Assembly (NCBI RefSeq): GCF_900090315.1
Contig: NZ_FMHZ01000002.1
Span: 5,860,501 to 5,924,500 of the forward strand
Direction of reading: 5' to 3'
DNA from: Micromonospora citrea
GTDB lineage: Bacteria; Actinomycetota; Actinomycetes; Mycobacteriales; Micromonosporaceae
Length of the DNA: 64,000 bases
The position numbers were made by a program, and so were the translations under genes. The notes below the pieces were generated by a model that did not search any database, was not told where the DNA came from, and was given only the letters and a program-made list of their open reading frames with translations. Positions within the stretch are counted from its first letter, which is position 1; each line of letters opens with the position of its first letter. Of the stretch, positions 1-7,737 are shown one piece after another.

Positions 1-1
1 C

Positions 2-874
2 GACCCGATCCTGGGCGCCGGAGGCTGGCCGGTCCACGTGACGTCGAAGGGCTTCGTCTCGGTCGAGTACGGGGCCGAGGTCGACGACGGCGAGGAGATC
101 GACCAGAAGGACGCCAACGGCGACCCGCTGGTCTACGAGCCGGCTCGGCGGCGGATCAAGCTGTACAACGTGACGGTGACGGCGGGCCGGGTCGACCCGG
201 AGCTGTACACGCTGTTCACCGGGATGCCGGTGGTCCTCGACGAGGACGGCAACGCGACGGGCATGCGGATCACGTCGGCGGTGAACCTCGACAGCGCGGT
301 GGCGCTGGAGGTGTGGTCGGGCACGCAGCTCAAGAAGTGCGTGGCCGGGTCGTTGCAGCGGCCGAGGTTCGGGTACTTCCTGCTCCCGCAGATCATCGAC
401 GGGCAGATCGGGGACTTCACGATCGAGAACGGAGCGGCGAGCTTCACGCTGACCGGCAAGGCGATCGAGAACCCGGGCTGGGGTGTCGGCCCGTACGACG
501 TCTACCTGCGCAAGACGGGCGTCGAGGCCCTGATGGACCCGATGGGCGACCAGGACCTGCTGCACCTCGACTGGACGTACCTGCCGCCGCCGGCGCCGAC
601 GTGCGGGCTGACCGTGCGGCCGCCGGACGGCACGGTGGCGGCCGACGCCACGGACGCGACGAACATGACGGCGGAGTTCACGGCGACGTACGTGCCGGCC
701 GCGCCGGACAACACGTACACGGTGGATTGGGGCGACGGGGCGTCGTCCGCCGGCCCGGCCGAGGCGGCGAAGGTGAGCCACGAGTACGCGGCGCCGGGTA
801 CGTACCTCATCACGCTGACCGACTCGACGACGGGCGCGCAGCGCTTCAAGTCGTTCGTGGCGCCGGCCGCCTGA
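2..874 (+). CDS. Phage major tail (tube) protein with C-terminal PKD-like domain, 5' end outside window
   Basis: The frame is open from base 2, and the GTG at 38 is unlikely to be the true start, so the gene is cut by the window edge. Residues of the type seen in actinophage tail-tube proteins (a beta-rich core ending near VGPYDVYLRKTG) occupy roughly the first 190 visible residues. The last 85 or so residues form a separate Ig-like module with the PKD signature VDWGDG followed by VSHEYAAPGTYLITLT. In siphoviruses such modules decorate the tail surface and may bind the cell envelope. Gene order (before head-tail connectors and chaperones) fits a tail or late head protein. Family assignment comes from pattern and context and is not certain. 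Confidence 0.6.
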   Translation, partial: DPILGAGGWPVHVTSKGFVSVEYGAEVDDGEEIDQKDANGDPLVYEPARRRIKLYNVTVTAGRVDPELYTLFTGMPVVLDEDGNATGMRITSAVNLDSAVALEVWSGTQLKKCVAGSLQRPRFGYFLLPQIIDGQIGDFTIENGAASFTLTGKAIENPGWGVGPYDVYLRKTGVEALMDPMGDQDLLHLDWTYLPPPAPTCGLTVRPPDGTVAADATDATNMTAEFTATYVPAAPDNTYTVDWGDGASSAGPAEAAKVSHEYAAPGTYLITLTDSTTGAQRFKSFVAPAA

Positions 875-882
875 GGTAGACG

Positions 883-1665
883 GTGACGCAGCCGGCGCGG
901 ACCGGCCCATGCGAGTGGCCGCTGAACACGGCGTACTGCAAGGGCTGGGACCAGCTCGACGAGGCGGTGCAGAAGGCGGCCACGGACCTCGCGACGGAGG
1001 TCCTGTGGGCGCTGTCCGGCCGCCGCTTCGGCGTGTGCGACTCGACGGTGCGGCCGGTGCGGCGCGGCGACGGCGAGGCGTGGCGGCGGTGGGAGTCGTG
1101 GCTGGACCTGCCGTACGGCGGCAGCTTCGCGGTGACGTTCTGCGGCTGCCCGGTGGGGACGTGCGCGTGCGGGCCGGTCGGGCAGGAGCTGAGCCTGCCC
1201 GGCCCGGTCAACGCGGTAACCCGGGTTGTCATCGACGGCCAGGAGCTGCCGGCCGAGGCGTACGCGGTCTACGACCGGCGGTGGCTGGTCCGGATCGACG
1301 GCGGGAGCTGGCCGACCTGGCAGGACCTCACCGCGGCCGACGACCAGCCGGGCGCGTGGGCGGTCACCTACGAGCGGGGCGTGCCGGTGCCGGCCGGCGG
1401 CCAGGTGGCGGCCGGCGCGTTCGCCTGCGAGGTGGCGAAGGCGATGGTCGCGGACACGACCTGCCGGCTGCCGAGGCGGGTGGCGTCGCTGGTGCGCCAG
1501 GGCGTGCAGCAGACGTTCGTCGACCCGGCGCAGCTCGCCCGGGACGGCATGACCGGGCTGCCGGAGGTCGACCAGTGGCTGCGGGTGGTGAACCCGCACC
1601 GGCTGCCCCGCGACACGGTGGTGTGGTCGCCGGACCTGAACCGAGGAAGAAGGAGGACGTCGTGA
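883..1665 (+). CDS. Putative head-tail adaptor (connector) protein
   Basis: This 260-residue protein starts at GTG 883, eight bases after the preceding stop, and overlaps the next start by GTGA. It begins with a helical stretch (DEAVQKAATDLATEVLWALSGRRFG) like the N-terminal helices of gp6-type adaptors, followed by a beta-rich middle with a Cys cluster (CGCPVGTCACG). Placement among neck genes supports an adaptor role in joining the portal to the tail. The Cys cluster is seen in several actinophage connectors but I cannot assign a metal site. Function is inferred from position and fold pattern. Confidence 0.55.
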   Translation: MTQPARTGPCEWPLNTAYCKGWDQLDEAVQKAATDLATEVLWALSGRRFGVCDSTVRPVRRGDGEAWRRWESWLDLPYGGSFAVTFCGCPVGTCACGPVGQELSLPGPVNAVTRVVIDGQELPAEAYAVYDRRWLVRIDGGSWPTWQDLTAADDQPGAWAVTYERGVPVPAGGQVAAGAFACEVAKAMVADTTCRLPRRVASLVRQGVQQTFVDPAQLARDGMTGLPEVDQWLRVVNPHRLPRDTVVWSPDLNRGRRRTS

Positions 1666-2216
1666 CCGAGCCCGTGGTGGAGCCCGTCGACGACGTGGCC
1701 TGGCCGGTGGCGGTGAAGCTGCGCGAGGTCATCGGGACGGCGCTGGACGGGGCGCTCGGCGGGACGCCCGCCGTGGTGGCGGTGGTGCCCGGCCGGGACG
1801 TGGCGATCGACTCGTGCTGCGAGGGCCAGGCGTGGGTGCGGATCGTGCGGACGTACCCGGTGCTGCCCGGCGAGTTCCCCGGCGGGCGGGGCAGCCCGAT
1901 CGACGACGGCGGCGACCCGGGCGTGTTCTGGGCGGTGGAGCTGGGCGCCGGGACGGCCCGGTGCGCGCCGAGCCCCGACGACGCCGGGAACCCGCCGACG
2001 GCGGCGCAGCTCGAGCGCAGCGCGGCGGAGCTGGCCGACGACGCCGGCAGGGTCCGGCGGACGGTGCTGTGCGAGCTGCAGAAGCTGCCAGCCGTCGAGG
2101 AGGTGTGGATCGGGGAGCAGTCCAGCGTCGGCCCGTCCGGCGGCTGCGTCGGCCAGGAGGTCCTGGTCGCGGTGATGACGAACATCTGCGTGTGCGAGGA
2201 GGAAGCCGGTGCGTAA
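1662..2216 (+). CDS. Putative phage neck / head-completion protein
   Basis: The frame gives a 184-residue product from GTG 1662, which overlaps the upstream stop codon (GTGA), a typical translationally coupled start; an AGGAGG-like site lies just upstream. The same frame is open further upstream but there it only shadows the adaptor gene. The product is acidic, rich in Gly/Asp and Cys, ending in CVCEEEAGA. No family signature was recognised. Its place between the adaptor and the gp10-like gene suggests a stopper or minor neck component. Confidence 0.5.
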   Translation: MTEPVVEPVDDVAWPVAVKLREVIGTALDGALGGTPAVVAVVPGRDVAIDSCCEGQAWVRIVRTYPVLPGEFPGGRGSPIDDGGDPGVFWAVELGAGTARCAPSPDDAGNPPTAAQLERSAAELADDAGRVRRTVLCELQKLPAVEEVWIGEQSSVGPSGGCVGQEVLVAVMTNICVCEEEAGA

Positions 2217-2478
2217 GGGCCAGAAGGTGACGGTGAAGGCGCTGACCGCGATGCCGGGCGTGCCGGACGGGTCGGTGCAGCACCTGGAGTGGGGGCCGCG
2301 GCTGGCCACGCTCGTCGACGCCGGCCGGTACGAGGTGCTGGAGGGCGAGGAGGCGGCGCAGGCGGCCACCGTGGACCTGCGGCCGCCGGACGCGACGGAG
2401 CCGACCCCGGCGCCGACGATCGCGGCGGACGGCGGCGGCGACGAGCAGAGCCGGCCGAGGCGGGCGCGGAGCCGCTGA
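2209..2478 (+). CDS. Small phage hypothetical protein
   Basis: An 89-residue ORF starting at GTG 2209 with GGAGG at 2199-2203 and an 8-base overlap with the upstream gene; its last base is the first base of the next start codon (TGATG). The first half is compact (MRKGQKVTVKALTAMPGVPD), the second half a low-complexity acidic, Pro-rich then Arg-rich tail. It sits where many actinophages encode a short protein between connector and gp10-like genes. No function is proposed. Confidence 0.5.
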   Translation: MRKGQKVTVKALTAMPGVPDGSVQHLEWGPRLATLVDAGRYEVLEGEEAAQAATVDLRPPDATEPTPAPTIAADGGGDEQSRPRRARSR

Positions 2479-2910
2479 TGGCAGTGGTGGTCCGGCCGCG
2501 CGTCGACCTGTTCGCCGGCGAGATGCGCCAGCTGCTCACCGGCTCGACGGGGCAGGTGGTGTCGTTCATCCGCAGCGTGACCCGGAAGGTGCGGACCCGG
2601 GCGGTGCTCAAGTGCCCGGTGGACACCGGCCGGCTGCGGGCGGCGCACCGCGAGGAGGTCGGCGTGCGGGGCGGCCAGGTGTACGGGTTCGTGGAGAACG
2701 ACGTCGAGTACGCGGCCGCCGTGCACGACGGCATGGCGGCGCACCTGATCCGGCCACGGCGGGCCGGGGGGGATGCTGCGGTTCGAGACGGGCGGCCAGG
2801 TGGTGTTCACCAGCCTGGTGCGCCACCCGGGGACGCGGGCGCAGCCGTGGCTGCGCGAGGCGATGGAAGAGGTAGCGGGGTCGGAGGGGTTCCGGCTCGT
2901 CCGCTCGTAG
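2478..2910 (+). pseudogene. HK97 gp10-like neck / tail-completion protein with frameshift in a G7 run
   Basis: From ATG 2478 the protein reads as an HK97 gp10-type neck protein (tRAVLKCPVDTGRLRAAH, then VENDVEYAAAVHDGMAAHLIRP). After a run of seven Gs at 2766-2772 the frame turns into low-complexity Arg/Gly sequence. With six Gs the reading resumes as MLRFETGGQVVFTSLVRHPG and ends at TAG 2908-2910 with LREAMEEV...FRLVRS, the normal family C terminus. This is either a real frameshift that damages the neck gene or a homopolymer assembly error. The following gene starts 12 bases after the corrected stop, as expected for an intact operon. Confidence 0.6.
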
Positions 2911-2922
2911 GGAGGAAGCAGG

Positions 2923-3273
2923 ATGCGGGAGTTCACGACCAGCGCGAAGGTGGCGAAGCAGTCCGGCGGTGAGAAGAAGCTGCCGGACGTGCCCTTCAAG
3001 CTGGACGGGGTGGAGATGGTGTGCCGGGCGCCGAAGGACGCGCAGCTGGCGTACCTGATGGCGGCGGCGTCGTCGAGCCGGTCCGAGGCGGACCAGGTGG
3101 CGGCGGTGCTCGACTTCTTCGAGCAGACGCTGGACAAGCCGAGCCTGACGGTGTTCCGGAAGCGGCTGCTGAACACGGAGGACGAGTTCGACTTCACCGA
3201 CGCCATGGGGATCTTCACGCACGTGTGCGAGGAGTGGTCCGGCCGCCCTACTGGATCGGGCAGCGCCTCCTGA
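2923..3273 (+). CDS. Tail assembly chaperone, short form (gpG-like)
   Basis: A 116-residue product from ATG 2923 with a good GGAGG upstream. The sequence (LPDVPFKLDGVEMVCRAPKDAQLAYLMAA, then LDFFEQTLDKPS and FTHVCEEWSGRPTGSGSAS) matches the actinophage gpG chaperone pattern, including the RPTGS-type tail of the unshifted product. gpG and gpGT chaperones coat the tape measure during tail assembly. The gene overlaps the T frame, which lies in the -1 frame, as in the classic two-product arrangement. The tape measure gene, normally next, is displaced to 11,993. Confidence 0.75.
   Translation: MREFTTSAKVAKQSGGEKKLPDVPFKLDGVEMVCRAPKDAQLAYLMAAASSSRSEADQVAAVLDFFEQTLDKPSLTVFRKRLLNTEDEFDFTDAMGIFTHVCEEWSGRPTGSGSAS
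3244..3252 (+). other. Candidate -1 ribosomal frameshift site
   Basis: In the gpG frame the codons are CGC CCT ACT. A Pro-tRNA on CCT (3247-3249) can re-pair with CCC (3246-3248), after which TAC TGG ATC continues in the T frame. An upstream alternative is ATG GGG ATC (near 3206), where a Gly-tRNA can slip on four Gs. No canonical XXXYYYZ heptamer is present, so the exact site is uncertain. Confidence 0.35.
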
Positions 3274-3533
3274 CCCTGGCGGTCAAACGCTGGCCCGAGT
3301 TCCACGGGATCCTGCTGATGCGCACCGGCCGGGAGCCGCTGGACCTGCCGCTGCCGTCGCTGCTGGACGTGATCTACGCCTGGTGGGTGGAGGGCGGCGA
3401 CGAGAATGAGGTGGCGAAATTCCGGCAGCGGCTGGAAGCCCCGCCGGTTGGCGCGGAGCTGGAGGGCCGCGAGGAATGGTCCGACGAGGAGACTGCCCAG
3501 AGTTTCGCCCGGGCACTGTCGGGCTCCAGTTGA
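3246..3533 (+). CDS. Tail assembly chaperone extension (T domain), read by -1 frameshift
   Basis: The -1 frame relative to the gpG gene encodes YWIGQRLLTLAVKRWPEFHG and ends EEWSDEETAQSFARALSGSS at TGA 3531-3533. It has no convincing start of its own, so it is most likely made as a fusion with the upstream 116-residue protein. The coordinates given cover only the part after the likely slip point; the fused gene would run 2923-3533. The domain is hydrophobic and helical, as expected for the part that contacts the tape measure. Confidence 0.6.
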   Translation, partial: PYWIGQRLLTLAVKRWPEFHGILLMRTGREPLDLPLPSLLDVIYAWWVEGGDENEVAKFRQRLEAPPVGAELEGREEWSDEETAQSFARALSGSS

Positions 3534-3760
3534 TGTCCCGGCTGGGGCGTCGGCCTGTTCAGCTGGTTGCCCCACCCCAAAAGATCCATCCCAGCTCAGC
3601 TCTTGAAGGCCGCATTCCGAGCTTCGTAACTTCAGTTGATGCAGACGGGGGGGGATACCACCCGGTTCGGCGGTCGATCTCTACCGGGCCGTCGCGAGAC
3701 CGGTCCGTCCTCGATGCTTGTCGCTGATCCGCGAACATCGTCAACCGTCGCTGATGGGCA
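3534..3760. other. Left junction of the insert in the tail operon; no gene seen
   Basis: Coding character stops abruptly at the chaperone stop codon. The next 230 bases have lower GC, no RBS-linked ORF and a run of eight Gs near 3645. No flanking direct repeat matching the sequence before 11,960 was found by eye. Confidence 0.4.
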
Positions 3761-3773
3761 TACGCTCCCACTC

Positions 3774-4316
3774 GTGAGTTCTCCCTCGCCTGTTGCCGTT
3801 GCTCTGGACCGAGACGTCGCCGACCTACGCTGCCTGGCCGCGTTGCTCGATGCCCATCGCCGGTGGGAGGCCGAAACGAACTCGCGTGCCAGCGTGAAGG
3901 CGCTGCGGGAGTGGCTGTGGTTCTACTGGCAAGCTCCCCGCCGTCCGCAGCCGCTGATTCGCAGCAAGTACCCTGCTCCGTTGCCCTGGTCGGAGGCCGC
4001 ACGTCGTGCGGTCGTCGCGGACCCCAAATGCGCGCTCGTTATCGAGCACTGTGAGCCTGTCCACCTCGTGATCCGTGACCTACTCGATCATCCACCTGCC
4101 GACCTCGACCAGCTCCGCGACGTACTTGACAATCGTCTCGCCTGCTGCGTCATCACGAAGGCTGAGGATGACGCGATCAACGCGGCCGGGTTCGGTACAC
4201 GTTTGGTTCCGGGAGCTGAACACGACCCGTGGGCTCGCTACCGGGCCGCCGGGATCGACCCGGAAGGTTTCGCGCCATATTCGGGAACAGGGTCTCTGCC
4301 AGAGGCGGTTGGATAG
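3774..4316 (+). CDS. Hypothetical protein, probably leaderless
   Basis: A 180-residue product starting at GTG 3774. A -10-like TACGCT (3761-3766) ends seven bases before the GTG and no Shine-Dalgarno is visible, so the mRNA is probably leaderless. The protein has a helical N-terminal half (DRDVADLRCLAALLDAHRRW, WLWFYWQAPRRPQ) and a C-terminal half with DQLRDVLDNRLACCVITKAEDD and GTRLVPGAEHDPWARYRAAGI. No signal peptide or membrane segment. No family was recognised. It is the first gene of the block that interrupts the tail operon. Confidence 0.6.
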   Translation: MSSPSPVAVALDRDVADLRCLAALLDAHRRWEAETNSRASVKALREWLWFYWQAPRRPQPLIRSKYPAPLPWSEAARRAVVADPKCALVIEHCEPVHLVIRDLLDHPPADLDQLRDVLDNRLACCVITKAEDDAINAAGFGTRLVPGAEHDPWARYRAAGIDPEGFAPYSGTGSLPEAVG

Positions 4317-4366
4317 GCGCGGTTCTACCGATGAGGGGACCACGAGCGGCTGGCTATGCTCCGGAC

Positions 4367-4924
4367 ATGAGTGAAACGGCTGGACAGCTTTCCTCGCTGG
4401 CGGCTTCCACCGAAGCCGAGTCCCTGATGTCAGTTCTCGAGCGCAACCGGCGGACCTTCGCCTGGAAGACGTCGGGGCTCGACGAGAAGGGCCTGCGGGC
4501 GACCACGGCCGCCAGTGCCATGACCCTCGGTGGTCTCGTCAAGCATGTGGCCTTGGTCGAGGCAGACTGGTTGGCTGTCAAGCTCGCCGGACAGGAGTAC
4601 GGAGCCCCCTGGGACACCATCAACTTCGACGCCGACCCGGACTGGGAATGGCGCACCGGGGCGCTGGACTCTCCGGAGGATGTCTATGCAGTGTGGCGAG
4701 ACGCTGTCGAGCGGTCGCGCGAGCTCGTGGCGGAGGTCATCAGAGAGCGCGGGCTCGACGGACCGGCGTCCTTCACCTGGCCGGACGGTCGCACGCCCAC
4801 CGTCCGGGCGATGCTTCTGGACATGATTGAGGAGTACGCACGACACACGGGCCATGCGGACATCCTCCGTGAATCAGTGGATGGCCGCGTGGGCGAAGGC
4901 GCGCCAGAAAACTTCACCGTCTAA
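4367..4924 (+). CDS. DinB / DUF664-family protein
   Basis: A 185-residue protein with the four-helix DinB pattern: a conserved His after the second turn (LGGLVKHVALVEADWLAVKLAG) and the C-terminal EEYARHTGHADILRE with paired His residues, which together form the family metal triad. Actinobacterial members are often thiol-dependent transferases using mycothiol or bacillithiol. The start at ATG 4367 is supported by a TATGCT box (4355-4360) six bases upstream with no RBS, giving a leaderless mRNA. It looks like host cargo carried by the prophage. Confidence 0.85.
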   Translation: MSETAGQLSSLAASTEAESLMSVLERNRRTFAWKTSGLDEKGLRATTAASAMTLGGLVKHVALVEADWLAVKLAGQEYGAPWDTINFDADPDWEWRTGALDSPEDVYAVWRDAVERSRELVAEVIRERGLDGPASFTWPDGRTPTVRAMLLDMIEEYARHTGHADILRESVDGRVGEGAPENFTV

Positions 4925-5015
4925 ACGCCCTCAACTGCCGCTTGTTGGGACGTTGCCGACCCGGCGGGGCACGTACGGAACGGCCGCGAGATGCAACAGA
5001 AAGGGGCCTAGCGAC

Positions 5016-6800
5016 GTGAGCGCAGCCCGCCGGAAGCGCCAACATCCCAGCGGTCGCGCCCGCTCGGGCGGTCGCCCGTCGTCCAATAGAGAGACTGCGG
5101 CGCCAATGGAGTCGCATCAGACGTATCTCGTCGATGAGACCGAGCATCGGTTTGCACGCCTACTAGAAGCAATTCAAGAACGCGAAGGCGATATGCTCGC
5201 CGCGATCCAGCGGTCAGAAGTCGGTGAGGAATTGGATCGGGCGGGTGGATTACCGCAAGGCAAGCGCCTAGCACAGCAGGATGCTCAAGACTACTTGCGT
5301 AGGTATGAGGCTGCAGTGGTAAATCGAATGCGGGTGCTGCTGCCGGACATGTCTCCCGGTGAGTGGCTGTGGTACCTCCGCCGCGTCCCGTCAAGCTTCA
5401 CCGCCGGGTCCGTCTTGAGCACTTCAGGCTATGTAGGCGCACTGGCCGAAATGATGTCAGGCACTATGGGGTCACACCCATCGAAAGTCATTGGACGTCA
5501 CGCTAGCGGTTATGCGCTGCCCGTGACTACAGCGGCGGCCCGCCGTGTTGCTGCCTTGGTGAGTTTTTCGCGACTTATTGCCTACGCACACTCGATGGCC
5601 CGATGGTGTGGCAAGGGCGCGTCGATTAAATGGCGACCCGATGGCTGGCCATACACAGTAGATAATCGAGAGATTAGGCCCTTCGTCGAGCTATACGACC
5701 AACGTATGTCACTTGACTCTGGAAACCTCCTGAGCGGCCTTGGTACGGCACTTCCGCCATTAAGTCGGCGACAGATCCTGGGGCCCCGTGGGACTCAAAT
5801 GCTGATGTTCGGTCGGACGACCCAGCCCGATAGTCTCAGTCTCCCGCATCCCGAAAACCAGCACGATGTCGTCATTCCCAGAAGATATTGGCCCTTAGGT
5901 CTTCCACTAGACCATATACTCGATCTAGTCGAGAATCTCGATTTTTCGACTGGTCGGCGAGATGACGGCCTCCTTGGCGTCAATCTATTGCTGACTCAGA
6001 CGGCGAGCGACATATTCCGTAGCTCCGACCGGGCAGCATTCGACATCCTTCAGCGCGGCTACTCCATCATGTCGAAAGAAACCTTGCTTGCCGAACTGGA
6101 GGAGACGTTGGCCGTGATGCTTACGTCGGTCGACGCTGCACGCCTTCCATTTCTCCTTCCGCCATCGGGCGAGCAGGCCCTACAGGCTCTCCTAGACTGG
6201 CGTGGCTCTTCTTTTCCCTTGTTCCCCTCATCGCCGGTCCGAGAATTGGCCGACGCCGTGATTCTCGATGTCGTCGGCGCATCAGAAAGTCTGCGGCGGC
6301 TGCTCACCTATTCGTCTGCCGATGGAAAAATTGCCAACGTCCGCGGGCAGCACTTCGAGCGAAAGCTACAGGAACTCATTGACGACACGCCCGCAAAACC
6401 GACAGGCGTCGCTCGATCGCTTATCCGCCGGAAAATCAAGCGTGCAGGCAATGCGTTTACGGACATCGACGCGGTCGCTTATCGCGACGGCACGCTACTT
6501 CTAGTGGACGCCAAGAGCAAGCGATACGACGACAACTACGAAACGGGATCATGGCAGGCGGTGAAAAACCTACGCGATGCGCTAGAAAAGGATGCGGCCA
6601 AGTGGCAGCAGCAGGTCACGGCCATGGTCGATGAAAACCTTGTTGACGAATTGAGCTCTTACTCGGCGGTTAAGGGCGTCGTATGTACCCCTTTCGTACC
6701 ATACTTGATGAGTGCTGACGCCCTGGATTTTGTGGTCGACGGCTTGCGGGCGGTCGTATCGGGCGGTGAACTTGAATCCTGGTGCCGGAGGGGGCAGTAG
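5016..6800 (+). CDS. Large unknown protein with C-terminal PD-(D/E)XK-like nuclease motif
   Basis: A 594-residue protein from GTG 5016 (AAGGGG at 5001-5006). The frame is open further upstream but that part overlaps the dinB end. Base composition is visibly less GC-rich than all neighbours, with codons such as CTA, ATA and AGA, a sign of recent transfer. The N-terminal two thirds are helical with no recognised domain. Near residues 483-502 the sequence TDIDAVAYRDGTLLLVDAKSK fits a PD-(D/E)XK core (Asp, then hydrophobic strand, then D-A-K), preceded by the helix GQHFERKLQELIDD that often carries a family Glu. A role as a DNA-targeting defence effector is inferred from motif and context only. 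Confidence 0.6.
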   Translation: MSAARRKRQHPSGRARSGGRPSSNRETAAPMESHQTYLVDETEHRFARLLEAIQEREGDMLAAIQRSEVGEELDRAGGLPQGKRLAQQDAQDYLRRYEAAVVNRMRVLLPDMSPGEWLWYLRRVPSSFTAGSVLSTSGYVGALAEMMSGTMGSHPSKVIGRHASGYALPVTTAAARRVAALVSFSRLIAYAHSMARWCGKGASIKWRPDGWPYTVDNREIRPFVELYDQRMSLDSGNLLSGLGTALPPLSRRQILGPRGTQMLMFGRTTQPDSLSLPHPENQHDVVIPRRYWPLGLPLDHILDLVENLDFSTGRRDDGLLGVNLLLTQTASDIFRSSDRAAFDILQRGYSIMSKETLLAELEETLAVMLTSVDAARLPFLLPPSGEQALQALLDWRGSSFPLFPSSPVRELADAVILDVVGASESLRRLLTYSSADGKIANVRGQHFERKLQELIDDTPAKPTGVARSLIRRKIKRAGNAFTDIDAVAYRDGTLLLVDAKSKRYDDNYETGSWQAVKNLRDALEKDAAKWQQQVTAMVDENLVDELSSYSAVKGVVCTPFVPYLMSADALDFVVDGLRAVVSGGELESWCRRGQ

Positions 6801-6974
6801 AAGAGTTCACGCTGGGCGCCTACGCCAGCGGTCCAAACCCGAGCGGCGTTGTATCTTCGTCTTCACCTGCCGCTTGACCGCGGTCATCGAGCATCTGTTG
6901 GGACGGGGGTGCCCGTCGCAAGAGGACAAGAGCCGTCGTGCGCTGGGCAGCATGGCCGGCGCGGGCTCGAGATA
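6801..6974. other. Intergenic spacer; no gene seen
   Basis: The spacer between the convergent nuclease-like gene and the minus-strand lysis genes shows no supported ORF. Its right end leads into the terminator of the lysis cassette. Confidence 0.4.
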
Positions 6975-6975
6975 G

Positions 6976-7013
6976 AAGGGAGGCGGCCCCGAACCGGGAC
7001 CGCCGCCCTCCTT
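6976..7013 (-). terminator. Terminator of the lysis cassette
   Basis: On the minus strand a GC-rich inverted repeat (GGAGGGCGGCGG ... CCGCCTCCC with an inner CCCGG/GGGG pairing) is followed by TTCTAT, just after the holin-like gene. It also separates that transcript from the convergent gene ending at 6800. Confidence 0.6.
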
Positions 7014-7024
7014 CCGATCCGGGC

Positions 7025-7339
7025 TCAGCGGAATCCGTCGCCCGGGAACAGGGTGGAGCTGGGCTCGCGGCGAGGCAGGGGGACCGGCGGCTGCTCGTGG
7101 GCGGGCGCGGAAGCCAGGAATGGCAGGTAGCGCCGGAGGAAGTCGTCGACGCCGGGGATTGCGAGGACGCGGGTCACCGCGGCGGCGACGGCGAGGGCCT
7201 GGGCGACGAGCGGCACCGCCTCGATACCGGCGGCGGCGGCGATGGTCGGCAGCAGCGACAGCAGCGCGACGACGGCCGCGAAGGTGGTGCGGGTGACGGC
7301 CCGCCACGGGTGGCGGGTCTGGGTGGTGCTGGCGGTCAC
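7025..7339 (-). CDS. Holin-like membrane protein
   Basis: A 104-residue protein with two hydrophobic segments, about residues 17-38 (RTTFAAVVALLSLLPTIAAAA) and 43-60 (PLVAQALAVAAAVTRVLA), and a charged, Pro-rich C terminus. Size, topology and position next to the amidase gene fit a phage holin that permeabilises the membrane at lysis. It is the last gene of a three-gene minus-strand cassette. No specific holin family could be fixed by eye. Confidence 0.65.
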   Translation of the reverse strand: MTASTTQTRHPWRAVTRTTFAAVVALLSLLPTIAAAAGIEAVPLVAQALAVAAAVTRVLAIPGVDDFLRRYLPFLASAPAHEQPPVPLPRREPSSTLFPGDGFR

Positions 7340-7352
7340 GGGATTTTCCCTC

Positions 7353-7727
7353 CTAGTTGCTGGATGAGGCCTTGAGCTGGACGTTCTCGATGAGGAGCTT
7401 GTCCCGCTCGGCGGCCAGGGTTTGCCGGGCGGCCAGCTCGGCGCGGAGCTGGGCGACCTCGGCCTTGGTGATGGCCAGCTCTTCGTGGAGCTGGTGGATG
7501 GTCAGATTGGCCGCCGCCATCTGCGTCTCGGCGAGGCTGAGCTTCGTCTCGGCGCCGGCGAGCTGGGCGTCCATGCGGCCGAGCAACCTCTCGGCGATCT
7601 GCGTCTCGTAGTCGGCGAGGCTGGTGCGCTCCTTGCGCCGGCCGAGGATCGCCGTGAGCACGCGGTCGACGACGGCGCCCGCGATCGACCCGCCGCCGAC
7701 GAGCGCGGCGATGAGCACGGGCTCCAT
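7353..7727 (-). CDS. Single-TM coiled-coil protein of the lysis cassette
   Basis: A 124-residue protein with an N-terminal hydrophobic helix (VLIAALVGGGSIAGAVVDRVL, about residues 4-24), a basic cluster (GRRKER) and a long heptad-rich coiled coil to the C terminus. It lies between endolysin and holin genes. Topology is compatible with a second holin, an antiholin or a spanin-like lysis accessory; actinobacterial hosts lack a typical outer membrane, so a classical spanin is less likely. Confidence 0.6.
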   Translation of the reverse strand: MEPVLIAALVGGGSIAGAVVDRVLTAILGRRKERTSLADYETQIAERLLGRMDAQLAGAETKLSLAETQMAAANLTIHQLHEELAITKAEVAQLRAELAARQTLAAERDKLLIENVQLKASSSN

Positions 7728-7737
7728 CGCCGCCGCC

